A DNA stretch of 64,000 nt from Thalassotalea sp. G2M2-11 (GCF_017168195.1 NZ_JADNYL010000003.1:186001-250000); one strand, 5' to 3'. Shown: positions 38,935-47,745, counted from the stretch's first letter. The notes: generated by a model from the sequence alone, not told the origin. A program made the numbers and translations.

Positions 38935-41523
38935 TTAAGCCGGTGTTAATTCATCAGATTTATCGGTAATTGTGACCGTGTCGATTAATAATCCCGATGC
39001 TGCTTTTTCTGTTATTGTTGCTGGACGAATTTGCTCACGCTCATTGACGAATTGAATGCTAGTGTCGGTTTTATCCGAGTTCACAAATTGTCTAAAGCGT
39101 TTTAGTTGTTCAGGGCTATTAATCGTTGTTTTCCATTCACATTGATAACTATCGACCACGGCAGACATCTGTTTTTCTAATTCATCATTGATACCTAAGT
39201 GATCATCAATGACCACTTTTTGCATGTACTCTAGTCCACCTTCGAGGCTTTCAAGCCATACAGAGGTGCGTTGTAATCTGTCGGCCATGCGTACATAAAA
39301 CATTAGGTAACGGTCGATATATTTTACTAAGGTCGCATCGTCTAAATCGGTGGCAAATAAATCGGCATGACGTGGCTTCATGCCGCCATTGCCACTCACA
39401 TAAAGGTTCCAACCGTTTTCGGTGGCAATAACCCCTATGTCTTTACTTTGTGCTTCTGCGCATTCACGGGTACAGCCAGAAACCGCAAATTTAACTTTGT
39501 GTGGTGTTCGTAATCCTTTGTAGCGGTTTTCCAGAAAAATCGCCATCGACATACTGTCTTGTACGCCGTAGCGACACCAAGTACTGCCGACACATGATTT
39601 AACGGTCCGTAATGACTTACCGTAAGCGTGTCCGGTTTCCATCCCTGCTGCGATCAGCTTTTCCCAAATATCAGGCAATTGATCCACTCTCGCACCAAAT
39701 AAATCGATACGCTGACCACCGGTTACTTTGGTGTACAGATTATATTCTTTCGCTATTTCACCAATAGCAATGAGTTTATCTGGTGTGACTTCTCCGCCTG
39801 GCATACGTGGCACAATCGAATAAGTGCCATCTTTTTGCATATTACCTAAGTAAATATCATTGGTGTCTTGTAATGGTAAATGATCACTTTTTAAGATGTA
39901 GTCATTCCAGATTGAAGCGAGAATTGAACCTACTGCTGGCTTACAAATTTCACACCCCATGCCTTGGCCGTGTTTTTCTAGCAAGGTATCGAAGTTACGG
40001 ATTTTTTCCGCTTTGATGATATGAAATAGTTCAGTGCGGCTATAAGCAAAGTGTGAGCAGATATCTTTTTTCACTTCCAAACCGCGCTTGGCAAATTCAT
40101 GCTCAGCGACATTTTTTAGTAAAGCTGCACAGCCGCCACAACCGGTACTGGCTTTAGTGACTGCTTTGACTGAGGCGATATCAGTAGCTCCCGCATCAAC
40201 AGCACCGACAATATCGCCTTTAGTGACGTTTAAGCATGAGCAAATAGTGGCACTATCTGGTAAGGCATCAACTCCTAAACTTGGCTTTTCATTACTGCTC
40301 GGTAGGATCAGTGAATCTGGGTTTTCAGGCAATTCAATGCCATTTAATGCGTATTGCAACAGTGTATCGTACTCACTGGTATCACCTACTAGTACGGCAC
40401 CCAGTAAGTTTTTACCGTCTTGACTGACCACTATTTTTTTATAGATCACATCGCGATCATTTTGGTAAGTAAAACATTGTGCGCCCGCTGTTTTGGCATG
40501 AGCATCACCAATAGAGCCAACTTCCACTCCCATTAATTTTAATTTGGTGCTCATATCTGCACCAGTAAAGCTTTCTGTTTCACCTTGAATATGGCCTGCA
40601 GCTACCTTCGCCATGGCGTAACCGGGAGCGACAAGGCCAAAAATGAAGTTATTCCATAGCGCACACTCACCAATGGCGTAAATGTGTTCATCTGAGGTTT
40701 GGCATTGATTATTAACCACTATGCCTCCGCGTTCACCAATGGTGAGTTCAAATTCACGGGCTAAATTATCGTAAGGACGAATACCGGCGGAGAATAAAAT
40801 CAAGTCAGTTTCTAAATAGCTACCATCAGCAAATTCCATTCGATGCACACATTGCTCACCATCGACTATCTGTTGTGTGGCTTTTTCGGTATGAACACTG
40901 ACGCCTAAGTCTTCGATTTTCTTTCTTAGTAGTTGACCGCCTAACTGGTCTAGTTGTACGCCCATTAACTGCGGGGCAAACTCGACGACATGAGTGTCTA
41001 ATCCTAATTCTTTTAATGCATTGGCTGCTTCAAGGCCAAGTAAGCCACCGCCAACAACAACACCAACTTTACCTTGGTTAGCAGATGCTTGGATCTGCTT
41101 GAGATCATCAATGGTTCGGTACACTAAGCAATGTTCGCGCTCTTTACCTGGAATGGGTGGTACAAATGGGTAAGACCCCGTTGCTAATACCAATTTGTCA
41201 TAAGCAAAAATTTGTCCTTGTGCTGTTCGAACCGTTTTAGCTGATTTATCAATTTCAACTACTTTAGCATCAAGGTGAAAATCAACACCGAGTTTTTGGT
41301 ATTGCTCTGGTGTAGTAAGCGCCAGATCGTCAGCGGTTTTACCCGTAAAGTATTCAGATAAATGAACTCTGTCATAGGCTAATCGAGGTTCTGCAGATAA
41401 TACCGTTAACTGGTAGTTATCATTTTCAGTAAATTGTTCAACAAAATGGTGGCCGACCATACCGTTGCCAACAACAACAATGCGTTGCTTATCGGCGGGT
41501 TGAGATAGTGCGTGTAAACTCAT
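38935..41523 (-). CDS. nirB: Nitrite reductase (NADH) large subunit NirB
   Basis: Reduces nitrite to ammonium with NADH in the cytoplasm. The 862-residue protein has the FAD/NAD(P) oxidoreductase domain (IVVVGNGMVGHHF near 16, GVVVGGGLLGLEAA near 147), a BFD-like [2Fe-2S] domain (CSCLNVTKGD and STGCGGCAALL), and the sulfite/nitrite reductase domain with siroheme/[4Fe-4S] cysteines in SCVGSTWCRYG and VSGCTRECAEAQSKD. I chose the ATG at 41523 (MSLHALSQ) because GTAGGA lies upstream; another ATG six codons earlier overlaps that site. A sigma-54 promoter sits about 92 bp upstream. Confidence 0.95.
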   Translation of the reverse strand: MSLHALSQPADKQRIVVVGNGMVGHHFVEQFTENDNYQLTVLSAEPRLAYDRVHLSEYFTGKTADDLALTTPEQYQKLGVDFHLDAKVVEIDKSAKTVRTAQGQIFAYDKLVLATGSYPFVPPIPGKEREHCLVYRTIDDLKQIQASANQGKVGVVVGGGLLGLEAANALKELGLDTHVVEFAPQLMGVQLDQLGGQLLRKKIEDLGVSVHTEKATQQIVDGEQCVHRMEFADGSYLETDLILFSAGIRPYDNLAREFELTIGERGGIVVNNQCQTSDEHIYAIGECALWNNFIFGLVAPGYAMAKVAAGHIQGETESFTGADMSTKLKLMGVEVGSIGDAHAKTAGAQCFTYQNDRDVIYKKIVVSQDGKNLLGAVLVGDTSEYDTLLQYALNGIELPENPDSLILPSSNEKPSLGVDALPDSATICSCLNVTKGDIVGAVDAGATDIASVKAVTKASTGCGGCAALLKNVAEHEFAKRGLEVKKDICSHFAYSRTELFHIIKAEKIRNFDTLLEKHGQGMGCEICKPAVGSILASIWNDYILKSDHLPLQDTNDIYLGNMQKDGTYSIVPRMPGGEVTPDKLIAIGEIAKEYNLYTKVTGGQRIDLFGARVDQLPDIWEKLIAAGMETGHAYGKSLRTVKSCVGSTWCRYGVQDSMSMAIFLENRYKGLRTPHKVKFAVSGCTRECAEAQSKDIGVIATENGWNLYVSGNGGMKPRHADLFATDLDDATLVKYIDRYLMFYVRMADRLQRTSVWLESLEGGLEYMQKVVIDDHLGINDELEKQMSAVVDSYQCEWKTTINSPEQLKRFRQFVNSDKTDTSIQFVNEREQIRPATITEKAASGLLIDTVTITDKSDELTPA

Positions 41524-41614
41524 AGTATTTTTCCTACTCATTTATTGTTTTGCTGTTCAAGCAGAACAAGTGTTCAATGACTTTTTGGGTAAGGTTGTTT
41601 TTTACTAGTGAAAG

Positions 41615-41630
41615 AGCAAGGTAAATGCCA
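41615..41630 (-). promoter_or_regulatory. Sigma-54 promoter of nirBD
   Basis: Minus-strand TGGCATTTACCTTGCT matches the consensus TGGCACG-N4-TTGCW closely, with GG and GC 10 bases apart. The predicted start lies near 41604, leaving about 80 nt of leader before nirB. Confidence 0.75.
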
Positions 41631-41691
41631 TATAGAAAATATGTTATTTAACAATGAGTTGTATTTTTCAGGTGGTGTAATAGTGACTATG

Positions 41692-41730
41692 GTGCACTAG
41701 CTTGAACTGAAGTTTGCACTAAAGCAGGGC
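41692..41730. promoter_or_regulatory. Possible NtrC sites upstream of nirB
   Basis: A GTGCAC core (41692-41697) and GCAC-TAAAGCA-GGGC (41716-41730; one mismatch to GCAC-N7-GTGC) lie about 90 and 120 bp before the predicted sigma-54 start, the usual distance for enhancer sites. They are weaker than the narK sites. Confidence 0.4.
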
Positions 41731-41776
41731 GGTTGAGATATGGTAAAGTGGGCGTGTTGTATATAATTGTGCGTTG

Positions 41777-41998
41777 TTAATTATTTTCTACATCGACCCC
41801 AAGAATGCGGTCACCGAACTTATTAACGATAGTGATCTCACCTAAACAGACAGCCAAAATATTTTTACCTTCTTTAAATTCAGGTGGAATAATAATACGG
41901 CCATTTTTATTTTTAGGATAATCTTTGGTCTCATGCTCCATGATCAAAGAATCTTCTTTGTAATATAAAATAGTTACTGTAGTGGTTGCTTCTGACAT
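41777..41998 (-). CDS. Small conserved protein, TIGR02922/DUF2375-like
   Basis: A 73-residue protein with no signal or membrane segment. It resembles from memory the TIGR02922/DUF2375 family of Alteromonadales (TVTILYYKEDSLIMEHETKD, GRIIIPPEFKEGKNILAVC, GDRILGVDVE). The fold looks all-beta. It lies between the CheZ-like gene (198 bp away) and nirB (253 bp away), so it is probably transcribed alone and may be in the nitrogen cluster by chance. Function unknown. Confidence 0.7.
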   Translation of the reverse strand: MSEATTTVTILYYKEDSLIMEHETKDYPKNKNGRIIIPPEFKEGKNILAVCLGEITIVNKFGDRILGVDVENN

Positions 41999-42196
41999 AA
42001 AGGTGCTCTTACTTATATAACAGTTTGAATGATTGACGAAAAAGTGACCTAATAAGCATATCGCTATTAGATGACTTTGTCGTTATTTTTTTATTATTTA
42101 AACTTTCTGAATTGAATGAGAGGAAAATCATGATCCTGATGTTAAAGGTAGACAACGCTTAACTCATTCAACTTCGAAGTAATACCATAAGATGAG

Positions 42197-42766
42197 CTAA
42201 AACAATTCGATATCATCTTCATCTTCTTGATTCGCTTGTTTTTCACTTCTGAAAATATCTAACGCTTGTTCAATGGGCATGCCTGAAATTACGTTGTCAA
42301 ACATTTTCCGTTCTTCTTCCATGGTGTATTTGCTACGAATAGATGTTTGTAGTTTTTGCCATTCTGTTGGTGAATATAAGGCGGATGGGTTAGCAATTAA
42401 TGCAGACAGGTCGCTCAGACTTTGACTAACATGATCTAAGCGTTGGGTCAGTTTGTCATAAAACTGAAAAGCGACAATTGCGGTATGTACTTTGTCTAAG
42501 CCTGTTTCTGCAGAACCTTCAATAATGGTTCTCATTTTATCGTTTTGGTGATCATCTGCATGTAGGTGTTCAACCGAGGATTTGATATCAGATAAATTAG
42601 TGGCAAGGGCGGTAAAAGAGCTGGATAAAGTAGAAACAGATGCGTCACCCTCGTTAAGTGATTGGTCTATTTGAGCGACAGCAAGGTTTAACATTAAGAT
42701 GGTTTCTTTTAATTGACTCCAATCAAGATCCGGTCGAGCAGAGGTTGAGCCTACATATTCTGTCAT
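42197..42766 (-). CDS. Helical protein with a CheZ-like D-x3-Q motif
   Basis: A 189-residue, almost wholly helical cytoplasmic protein. The segment FQFYDKLTQRLDHV (Asp104, Gln108) resembles the CheZ phosphatase motif, where Asp143 and Gln147 in QDLTGQV carry out dephosphorylation of CheY-P. The C-terminus is acidic (EDEDDIELF), and CheZ also ends in a short peptide that binds CheY. Long helices flank the motif. It lies 76 bp downstream of a small gene in the nitrate reductase cluster. A phosphatase for a response regulator is only a hypothesis. It could instead be a chemotaxis-like helical bundle without activity. Confidence 0.55.
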   Translation of the reverse strand: MTEYVGSTSARPDLDWSQLKETILMLNLAVAQIDQSLNEGDASVSTLSSSFTALATNLSDIKSSVEHLHADDHQNDKMRTIIEGSAETGLDKVHTAIVAFQFYDKLTQRLDHVSQSLSDLSALIANPSALYSPTEWQKLQTSIRSKYTMEEERKMFDNVISGMPIEQALDIFRSEKQANQEDEDDIELF

Positions 42767-42842
42767 GAATCATGTCCTTTTGTGTGTGTGAATGTTTCAA
42801 TATTCACTCAGTATAGTATAGAAGTCAGGCGCTTACCGAATT

Positions 42843-43235
42843 CTATGATTGCGCATTTATTTGCGGAGGTGTATTTCTTGGAAACCATTGCCACCATTGA
42901 TGTTCGCCATCGTTGCTACTCGGTTTGGTTTGAAATATATCCCAAGTAACAAAATAATCAGGATCCGATATTTTTACTTGTTTATCACTGGTATGAAAAT
43001 CTCCTTTTGGAGCAGTAAACCAGCAGGATAATGCTGTGGGTAAGATGAAATGAGCCGCTTGAGTTGTTGCTGATGTGTCATTATTGGCCAAAGCTAAGGT
43101 AATGCCGGTTTTGGTGTCTGCTTCGATGACAGTACCAGCTAGAGTCGTTTGTTTAAGCAAGTTTGCCTGATGGTCAAAATAGCTTAAACCAACCACACAT
43201 GTTTTGCCTACGGTTTGCGCTATGGTTGTTATCAT
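42843..43235 (-). CDS. Uncharacterised small protein in the nitrate cluster
   Basis: A 130-residue soluble protein of mostly beta character. Notable motifs are CWFTAPKGDFHTSD, ISDPDYFVTWDIFQTK and a tryptophan-rich end, EHQWWQWFPRNTPP. The start at 43235 has a near-perfect GGAGG site five bases upstream; a longer frame to 43337 would overlap the preceding gene and a hairpin. It lies 79 bp after the Fe-S/anchor fusion gene. The neighbourhood suggests an accessory role in nitrate assimilation, but I do not recognise the family. Confidence 0.75.
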   Translation of the reverse strand: MITTIAQTVGKTCVVGLSYFDHQANLLKQTTLAGTVIEADTKTGITLALANNDTSATTQAAHFILPTALSCWFTAPKGDFHTSDKQVKISDPDYFVTWDIFQTKPSSNDGEHQWWQWFPRNTPPQINAQS

Positions 43236-43249
43236 AGTACCTCCTGAAT

Positions 43250-43301
43250 CGACTAAGCAATAATATAATACCAATGGAATTAATGTATAATTGCTTAGTC
43301 G
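43250..43301. other. Long hairpin between the Fe-S/anchor gene and the small gene
   Basis: Twelve-base perfect arms CGACTAAGCAAT and ATTGCTTAGTCG around 28 bases. It ends just before the GGAGG site of the downstream gene on the minus strand. It could control relative expression in the operon or be a small repeat relic. Confidence 0.5.
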
Positions 43302-43314
43302 TTTTTGATGATTA

Positions 43315-45318
43315 TTAGTGACAGTGTGGGCTAACACCTGTGGCAGGGTTATCAGCTAAACCGATATCTCTAGCGTGTTGCTCAAAACTTTTGTTTTTCC
43401 AAAAGAATGCGCCCGGCATAGTGGTTGGGATCACTAAAATATAAAATAATGCGCGACCAATAAGTGCAGTAACAATGCAACTTAACACACACACTAACCA
43501 AAATAGGTACAATGTGCTGGATAATTCCATGGTTGCACCAGCCAATAAAATGCTGGCAGTTAGCGCAACATTCAGTGCTAACAGAATGTTTCTAAACCAA
43601 TAGGTTTTGCCGAACGTTGTCTGTTGAATATAATGGGCCGCGCCGCCTTCGTTATCGCTACGGTTCATGTCATGGTTGTGTTTGATCAAACCGAGTGCTT
43701 CTAAAAGCAAACCGAATAAAAACACACTACCAATAATGGTTAATGTTTGTGTCAATAACTCAGGCTCAGCATCTTGCACCGTCAAGGTGATTATTATCAC
43801 TAAGCCAGCAACAATAGCGCCTAATGACAGGCTATTACCAACAAAGGCTGTTGCAGTTTGAAGGTGGTGCCAAAAAGGACGTGCTTTTATTTGATAGCAT
43901 TTGTTCATGTAATATAGACCACCACTGCCAGCAACAAGTGCAAACATACCAGCAAAAGTTTGTGCAGATCTGGCTGTAGCAGGCGCTAAAAATTGGGTGA
44001 TATCTAAGTTAACGACTTGCTTACACATTTCAACAACCCAAGTATTTGTTGGCAATAAAAATAGTGCCATTAATCCACAACCTAAAGCGAACATGGCTAA
44101 ACCAAAACCTTCTCGAGCCATCGGTGAATAGCGTAAATTATTAAAGCCACGGTAAAAGCGCATCGGTTTGCCTAAATGGGTGACACTCATTAGTAGCGCA
44201 AATGCCGTCATGAACAATGATAAAATGGTTAGAGGTAAGAACATATCTGAATGGCGAAATTGTACCAATGCTTCTATGCCAGCCAAAGCACCAATAAATG
44301 CGATGGCAAAGCTACCGATTGCTGCTTGTGCAAATAAAGTAAACAGTACTAAGGGGTTTTCACGGCTGTTAAGTTTGGTAAAATTCCACTGTTTTTCTTT
44401 ACCTGCTTTTTGATCAATCACCGGCTGATAGTCACCGTTTTTATCTTTGTGATATTTAACCGGCATCGAGTCAGTGCGGTTAAGCTCATTCGGTAACGTT
44501 TTCGTTTGTTGAAAACGAATGTTCGGATGAGTGATTTCAGGATCAGGAAAACCAGGGATTTTTGTTTTACATTGCTCGCGGTTCTCTGGGGTATTTTCAA
44601 TCACACCAAAATCAAGGGCATTACCAACACAAGCGGAAACACAGGCTGGTTTTAAACCTACTTCTAGTCGATCAACACACATATTACACTTTGATACCCG
44701 ACCTTTTTCAGGATCGAGCTGAGGGGCATTGTATGGACAAACCCAAGTACAGTAACCACAACCAAAACAGGTTTCGGGATCTTGTAATACTGCCCCATAT
44801 TCGGCATGTTTGGTGTAAGCACGGGTTGGACAACCTTTTAAGCAAACGGGATCATCACAGTGATTACATGCCATGGAAATATTCATCCGTTTATAATCAG
44901 GGTATGAGCCACCTTCGACATAGCCAACACTACGAAAAGCAATATGGGCTGGGTTTTCGTTCTTTTCGGAACAAGCCGCTTCACAGGCATGACATCCAAT
45001 GCAGTTGTCTGCGGTAAAAAAGAAACCGTGTTGTTTATTACGGTTTGGATTTGAGCCGACCTCAGGGTTTTCATTGATAAACATTGAGCGATCTTTGGGA
45101 TTATCAGTGAGTTCAACCAGATCAATGCGTTTTCCGTAGCGGTTTTCGATGGCGACCTCTTTATCTGACAAAAAGGCATAGGCTTGCTCTTGCGTTCTCA
45201 CTTCCCAATGATTGGAACGATTTTCTTGCTCTGCTGATGATGCAACGGACATGGTTGTTGGATCAAAGCTCTCAACGACTGAGTCAATTGATGGGGATTT
45301 TTTTACTTCTTGATTCAT
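43315..45318 (-). CDS. Fused DmsB-type ferredoxin and DmsC-type membrane anchor subunit
   Basis: A 667-residue fusion. Residues about 90-260 form a four-cluster ferredoxin subunit with cysteine motifs CIGCHACEAAC, CNHCDDPVCLKGCP, CFGCGYCTWVCP and CNMCVDRLEVGLKPACVSAC. Residues about 320-660 form a DmsC-like anchor with eight or more transmembrane helices. In DMSO reductase these are two proteins. Here the fusion lies 23 bp after nasA, so it probably passes quinol electrons to the nitrate reductase. A GAGGA site eight bases before the ATG fixes the start. The N-terminal 85 residues (Ser/Asp-rich) match nothing that I recognise. Confidence 0.85.
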   Translation of the reverse strand: MNQEVKKSPSIDSVVESFDPTTMSVASSAEQENRSNHWEVRTQEQAYAFLSDKEVAIENRYGKRIDLVELTDNPKDRSMFINENPEVGSNPNRNKQHGFFFTADNCIGCHACEAACSEKNENPAHIAFRSVGYVEGGSYPDYKRMNISMACNHCDDPVCLKGCPTRAYTKHAEYGAVLQDPETCFGCGYCTWVCPYNAPQLDPEKGRVSKCNMCVDRLEVGLKPACVSACVGNALDFGVIENTPENREQCKTKIPGFPDPEITHPNIRFQQTKTLPNELNRTDSMPVKYHKDKNGDYQPVIDQKAGKEKQWNFTKLNSRENPLVLFTLFAQAAIGSFAIAFIGALAGIEALVQFRHSDMFLPLTILSLFMTAFALLMSVTHLGKPMRFYRGFNNLRYSPMAREGFGLAMFALGCGLMALFLLPTNTWVVEMCKQVVNLDITQFLAPATARSAQTFAGMFALVAGSGGLYYMNKCYQIKARPFWHHLQTATAFVGNSLSLGAIVAGLVIIITLTVQDAEPELLTQTLTIIGSVFLFGLLLEALGLIKHNHDMNRSDNEGGAAHYIQQTTFGKTYWFRNILLALNVALTASILLAGATMELSSTLYLFWLVCVLSCIVTALIGRALFYILVIPTTMPGAFFWKNKSFEQHARDIGLADNPATGVSPHCH

Positions 45319-45341
45319 GGATAATTCCTCAATCGTTTGAG

Positions 45342-47531
45342 TTAAAACGCACGTCTTTCAACGTTTAATTGCGCGGCTTCTTTTTGATCTATCGCTTCAA
45401 TACGAACAGAGCATTGTTTAAATGCTGGTTGGCGTGAATGCGGATCGAGCAAGCCTAAGGTGAGGCGATTAACACAATCGTGAAAATGAAACGGAATAAA
45501 CACCATATTCCTCGGTACTCTGTGGGTTAATTGCACCATGACAACGGCATCACTGCGGCGACTGGTTAACCTGACATAACTTTGATGTGTTACGCCTAAT
45601 TCATTGGCGGCATCGGGGTTCATTTCCATATAAGGGGTTGGGCTAAATTTATTACAATTGCCTATTTTTCCTGTTCGGGTGCGGGTATGAAAATGTTCCA
45701 CTACGCGACCACTGTTCAGCCAAAAAGGGTATTGTTGACACGGCTGCTCGTTATTATTGTAAAATTTGATCGGTAATAAATTGGCTTTACCCGATGGGGT
45801 TTGAAATTTACCATCGGTATAGAGGCGGGCATCACCTTTTAAGCTGGTACTTCCTTCACGATAGGGCCATTGAATACCACGTGCTTGAATAATTTTTTCA
45901 TAACTCATGCCTGAAATATCTAAGGTTCTATCTTCACCTTTTGATAATTGTTTCATTTCTTCAAATGCTTGCTCTGGCTGGTCTGGAAAGTGGATGATAT
46001 TGCCATGGTCGAAACGTTTTGCCAGCTGATTAAATATCCAAAAATCAGGTTTTGAATTAGCAAACGGTGCTAAGGCATTATCGATCAAATTGACTCGACG
46101 TTCGGTATTGGTATGGCAACCTTGTTTTTCTGCCCAGACTGATGCTGGAAAATAAACATGGGCATATTGGTTCATCTCTACGTCTTGATACACATCTTGT
46201 ACTACCAGAAAGTCAAGCTTTTCCAATGCTTTACGGATACGACCTGTGTTGGGCATAGAAGTCATCGGGTTAGTCGCAACGATCCACAAGCCTTTAATTT
46301 CGCCAGTTTCAATTGCCGGGAATATGTCTGTTTCAGACAAGCCGCGCTTTTTAGGGAAAAATTCAGCATCTATCCCCCAAAAATCGGCAATTTCCTGTCG
46401 ATCGGCTTCGTTTTCTAAATAACGGTATCCAGGTAAACCTGAGCATGATGACCATTCTCGTGTTCCCATGGCATTACACTGACCGGTAATCGATAAGCTC
46501 GTGCCACCGGGTTTACCGATATTCCCCGTGATTAAGTTGAGGTTATTGATATTTGCGACACCATCAGAACCATGGGTTGATTGATTAATCCCCATGGTCC
46601 AAATACTCATGGCTGCAGGGGCTTTGGCATACAGGCGCGCCACCGTGCGAATTTTATCTTCGTCAATGCCACAAATGTGCTGAGCTGATTTGGGATCGTA
46701 ATCTTGTACCAGTGCTTTTACTTCATCAAACCCTTGGGTATGAGCGTTAATGTAGTCTTGATCTTGTAAGCCTTCATTGATGATCACATGCATCATGGCG
46801 TTAATTAATACACAATCAGTGCCTGGGGTAATGGGTAAGTGTATATCGGCAAATTGAGCAAGCATAGTGACTCGAGGGTCGACTACAATGAGTGGAAATT
46901 TACGTTTTTCTAACGCTTCTTTTAAGCGCCAGTAGATAATAGGGTGTTGCTCTGGTAAGTTTGAACCAAAGGCCATTAAACAATGAGTATGCTCAAAATC
47001 GTCATAACAACCTGGTGGGCCATCAGAGCCAAAGCTTCGCTTGTAACCACTGACCGCAGAAGCCATACATAAAGTGGTGTTTCCATCGTAATTATTGGTG
47101 CCAATACAGCCTCGCACCAGTTTCCCTAAGGTGTAAAATTCTTCCGTGAGTAATTGACCCGTGGAAATAACAGCAAACGCATCACGTCCATACTGTTGCT
47201 GGATGTTTTTTATTTGTGCTGCAGTTGTATCTAGCGCATGATCCCATGAGGTTGGCTCAAAGTCATGATAGTGTTTTTCACGAATTAATGGCTCAGTACC
47301 ACGTCCGGGACTATTAAATAAGTCATGCTCTAATAAGCCTTTTATACAAAGTTTGCCTCGGTTTACGTCTGCTCCAGCGTGGCCACGAGAGGTAACGAGC
47401 TTTTTGTTTTCATCAAGTCCTATTTCTATTGAACAACCAGTAGAACAATAGTTACAAGTGGAGTATTTCCATTCTTTAACTTTTTTGGTCGGAATAGAGA
47501 TAGGTTTTCTATTTTTTCGGCCAAACAACAT
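45342..47531 (-). CDS. nasA: Assimilatory nitrate reductase catalytic subunit NasA
   Basis: A molybdopterin-guanine dinucleotide nitrate reductase of the NasA/NapA class, reducing nitrate to nitrite in the cytoplasm. The N-terminal [4Fe-4S] motif is CNYCSTGCSIEIG...GKLCIKG; later regions include NYDGNTTLCMASAV with the likely molybdenum-ligand Cys, and the C-terminal MopB domain from about 610. I place the start at the ATG at 47531 (MLFGRKNRKP, 729 residues). The frame extends to a TTG at 47639, but that stretch contains a sigma-54 promoter, so its apparent N-terminal helix is probably not translated. No Tat signal is present. Confidence 0.9.
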   Translation of the reverse strand: MLFGRKNRKPISIPTKKVKEWKYSTCNYCSTGCSIEIGLDENKKLVTSRGHAGADVNRGKLCIKGLLEHDLFNSPGRGTEPLIREKHYHDFEPTSWDHALDTTAAQIKNIQQQYGRDAFAVISTGQLLTEEFYTLGKLVRGCIGTNNYDGNTTLCMASAVSGYKRSFGSDGPPGCYDDFEHTHCLMAFGSNLPEQHPIIYWRLKEALEKRKFPLIVVDPRVTMLAQFADIHLPITPGTDCVLINAMMHVIINEGLQDQDYINAHTQGFDEVKALVQDYDPKSAQHICGIDEDKIRTVARLYAKAPAAMSIWTMGINQSTHGSDGVANINNLNLITGNIGKPGGTSLSITGQCNAMGTREWSSCSGLPGYRYLENEADRQEIADFWGIDAEFFPKKRGLSETDIFPAIETGEIKGLWIVATNPMTSMPNTGRIRKALEKLDFLVVQDVYQDVEMNQYAHVYFPASVWAEKQGCHTNTERRVNLIDNALAPFANSKPDFWIFNQLAKRFDHGNIIHFPDQPEQAFEEMKQLSKGEDRTLDISGMSYEKIIQARGIQWPYREGSTSLKGDARLYTDGKFQTPSGKANLLPIKFYNNNEQPCQQYPFWLNSGRVVEHFHTRTRTGKIGNCNKFSPTPYMEMNPDAANELGVTHQSYVRLTSRRSDAVVMVQLTHRVPRNMVFIPFHFHDCVNRLTLGLLDPHSRQPAFKQCSVRIEAIDQKEAAQLNVERRAF

Positions 47532-47579
47532 AAGTGTATTCCAATAATAGCGAGTTAATAGTGCGTTTGATTGGAGGAG

Positions 47580-47595
47580 TGCAAAAACTGCACCA
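47580..47595 (-). promoter_or_regulatory. Sigma-54 promoter of nasA
   Basis: Minus-strand TGGTGCAGTTTTTGCA has GG and GC 10 bases apart and a perfect TTGCA -12 block. The predicted start lies near 47569, about 38 nt before the ATG at 47531. GGTGC half-sites lie at 47679 and 47719, but no full NtrC dyad is visible. Confidence 0.65.
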
Positions 47596-47745
47596 GATGA
47601 AATTATCAATAAAAACAAGGAGAAGAGATGTGAGAGCAAGCCCCTAGTGTTCTAATTCGGGGCTTTATGCTTTATATTGGTGCGAATGAGCGCTTTACTA
47701 GAGCAACATGTTCTAGTGGTGCTATTAAATAATAATAGGAATGAT

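Noticed and set aside
44562-45017. 151-codon plus-strand frame inside the Fe-S/anchor gene
   Set aside because: Antisense to the cysteine motifs of a recognised ferredoxin domain.
47532-47639. N-terminal transmembrane anchor of NasA
   Set aside because: The stretch starts with TTG and contains a sigma-54 promoter whose transcript would begin inside it.
47638-47665. AAGCCCC/GGGGCTT hairpin as a terminator
   Set aside because: It lies upstream of both divergent genes (nasA and the MAPEG gene), with no gene to terminate and no T-run.
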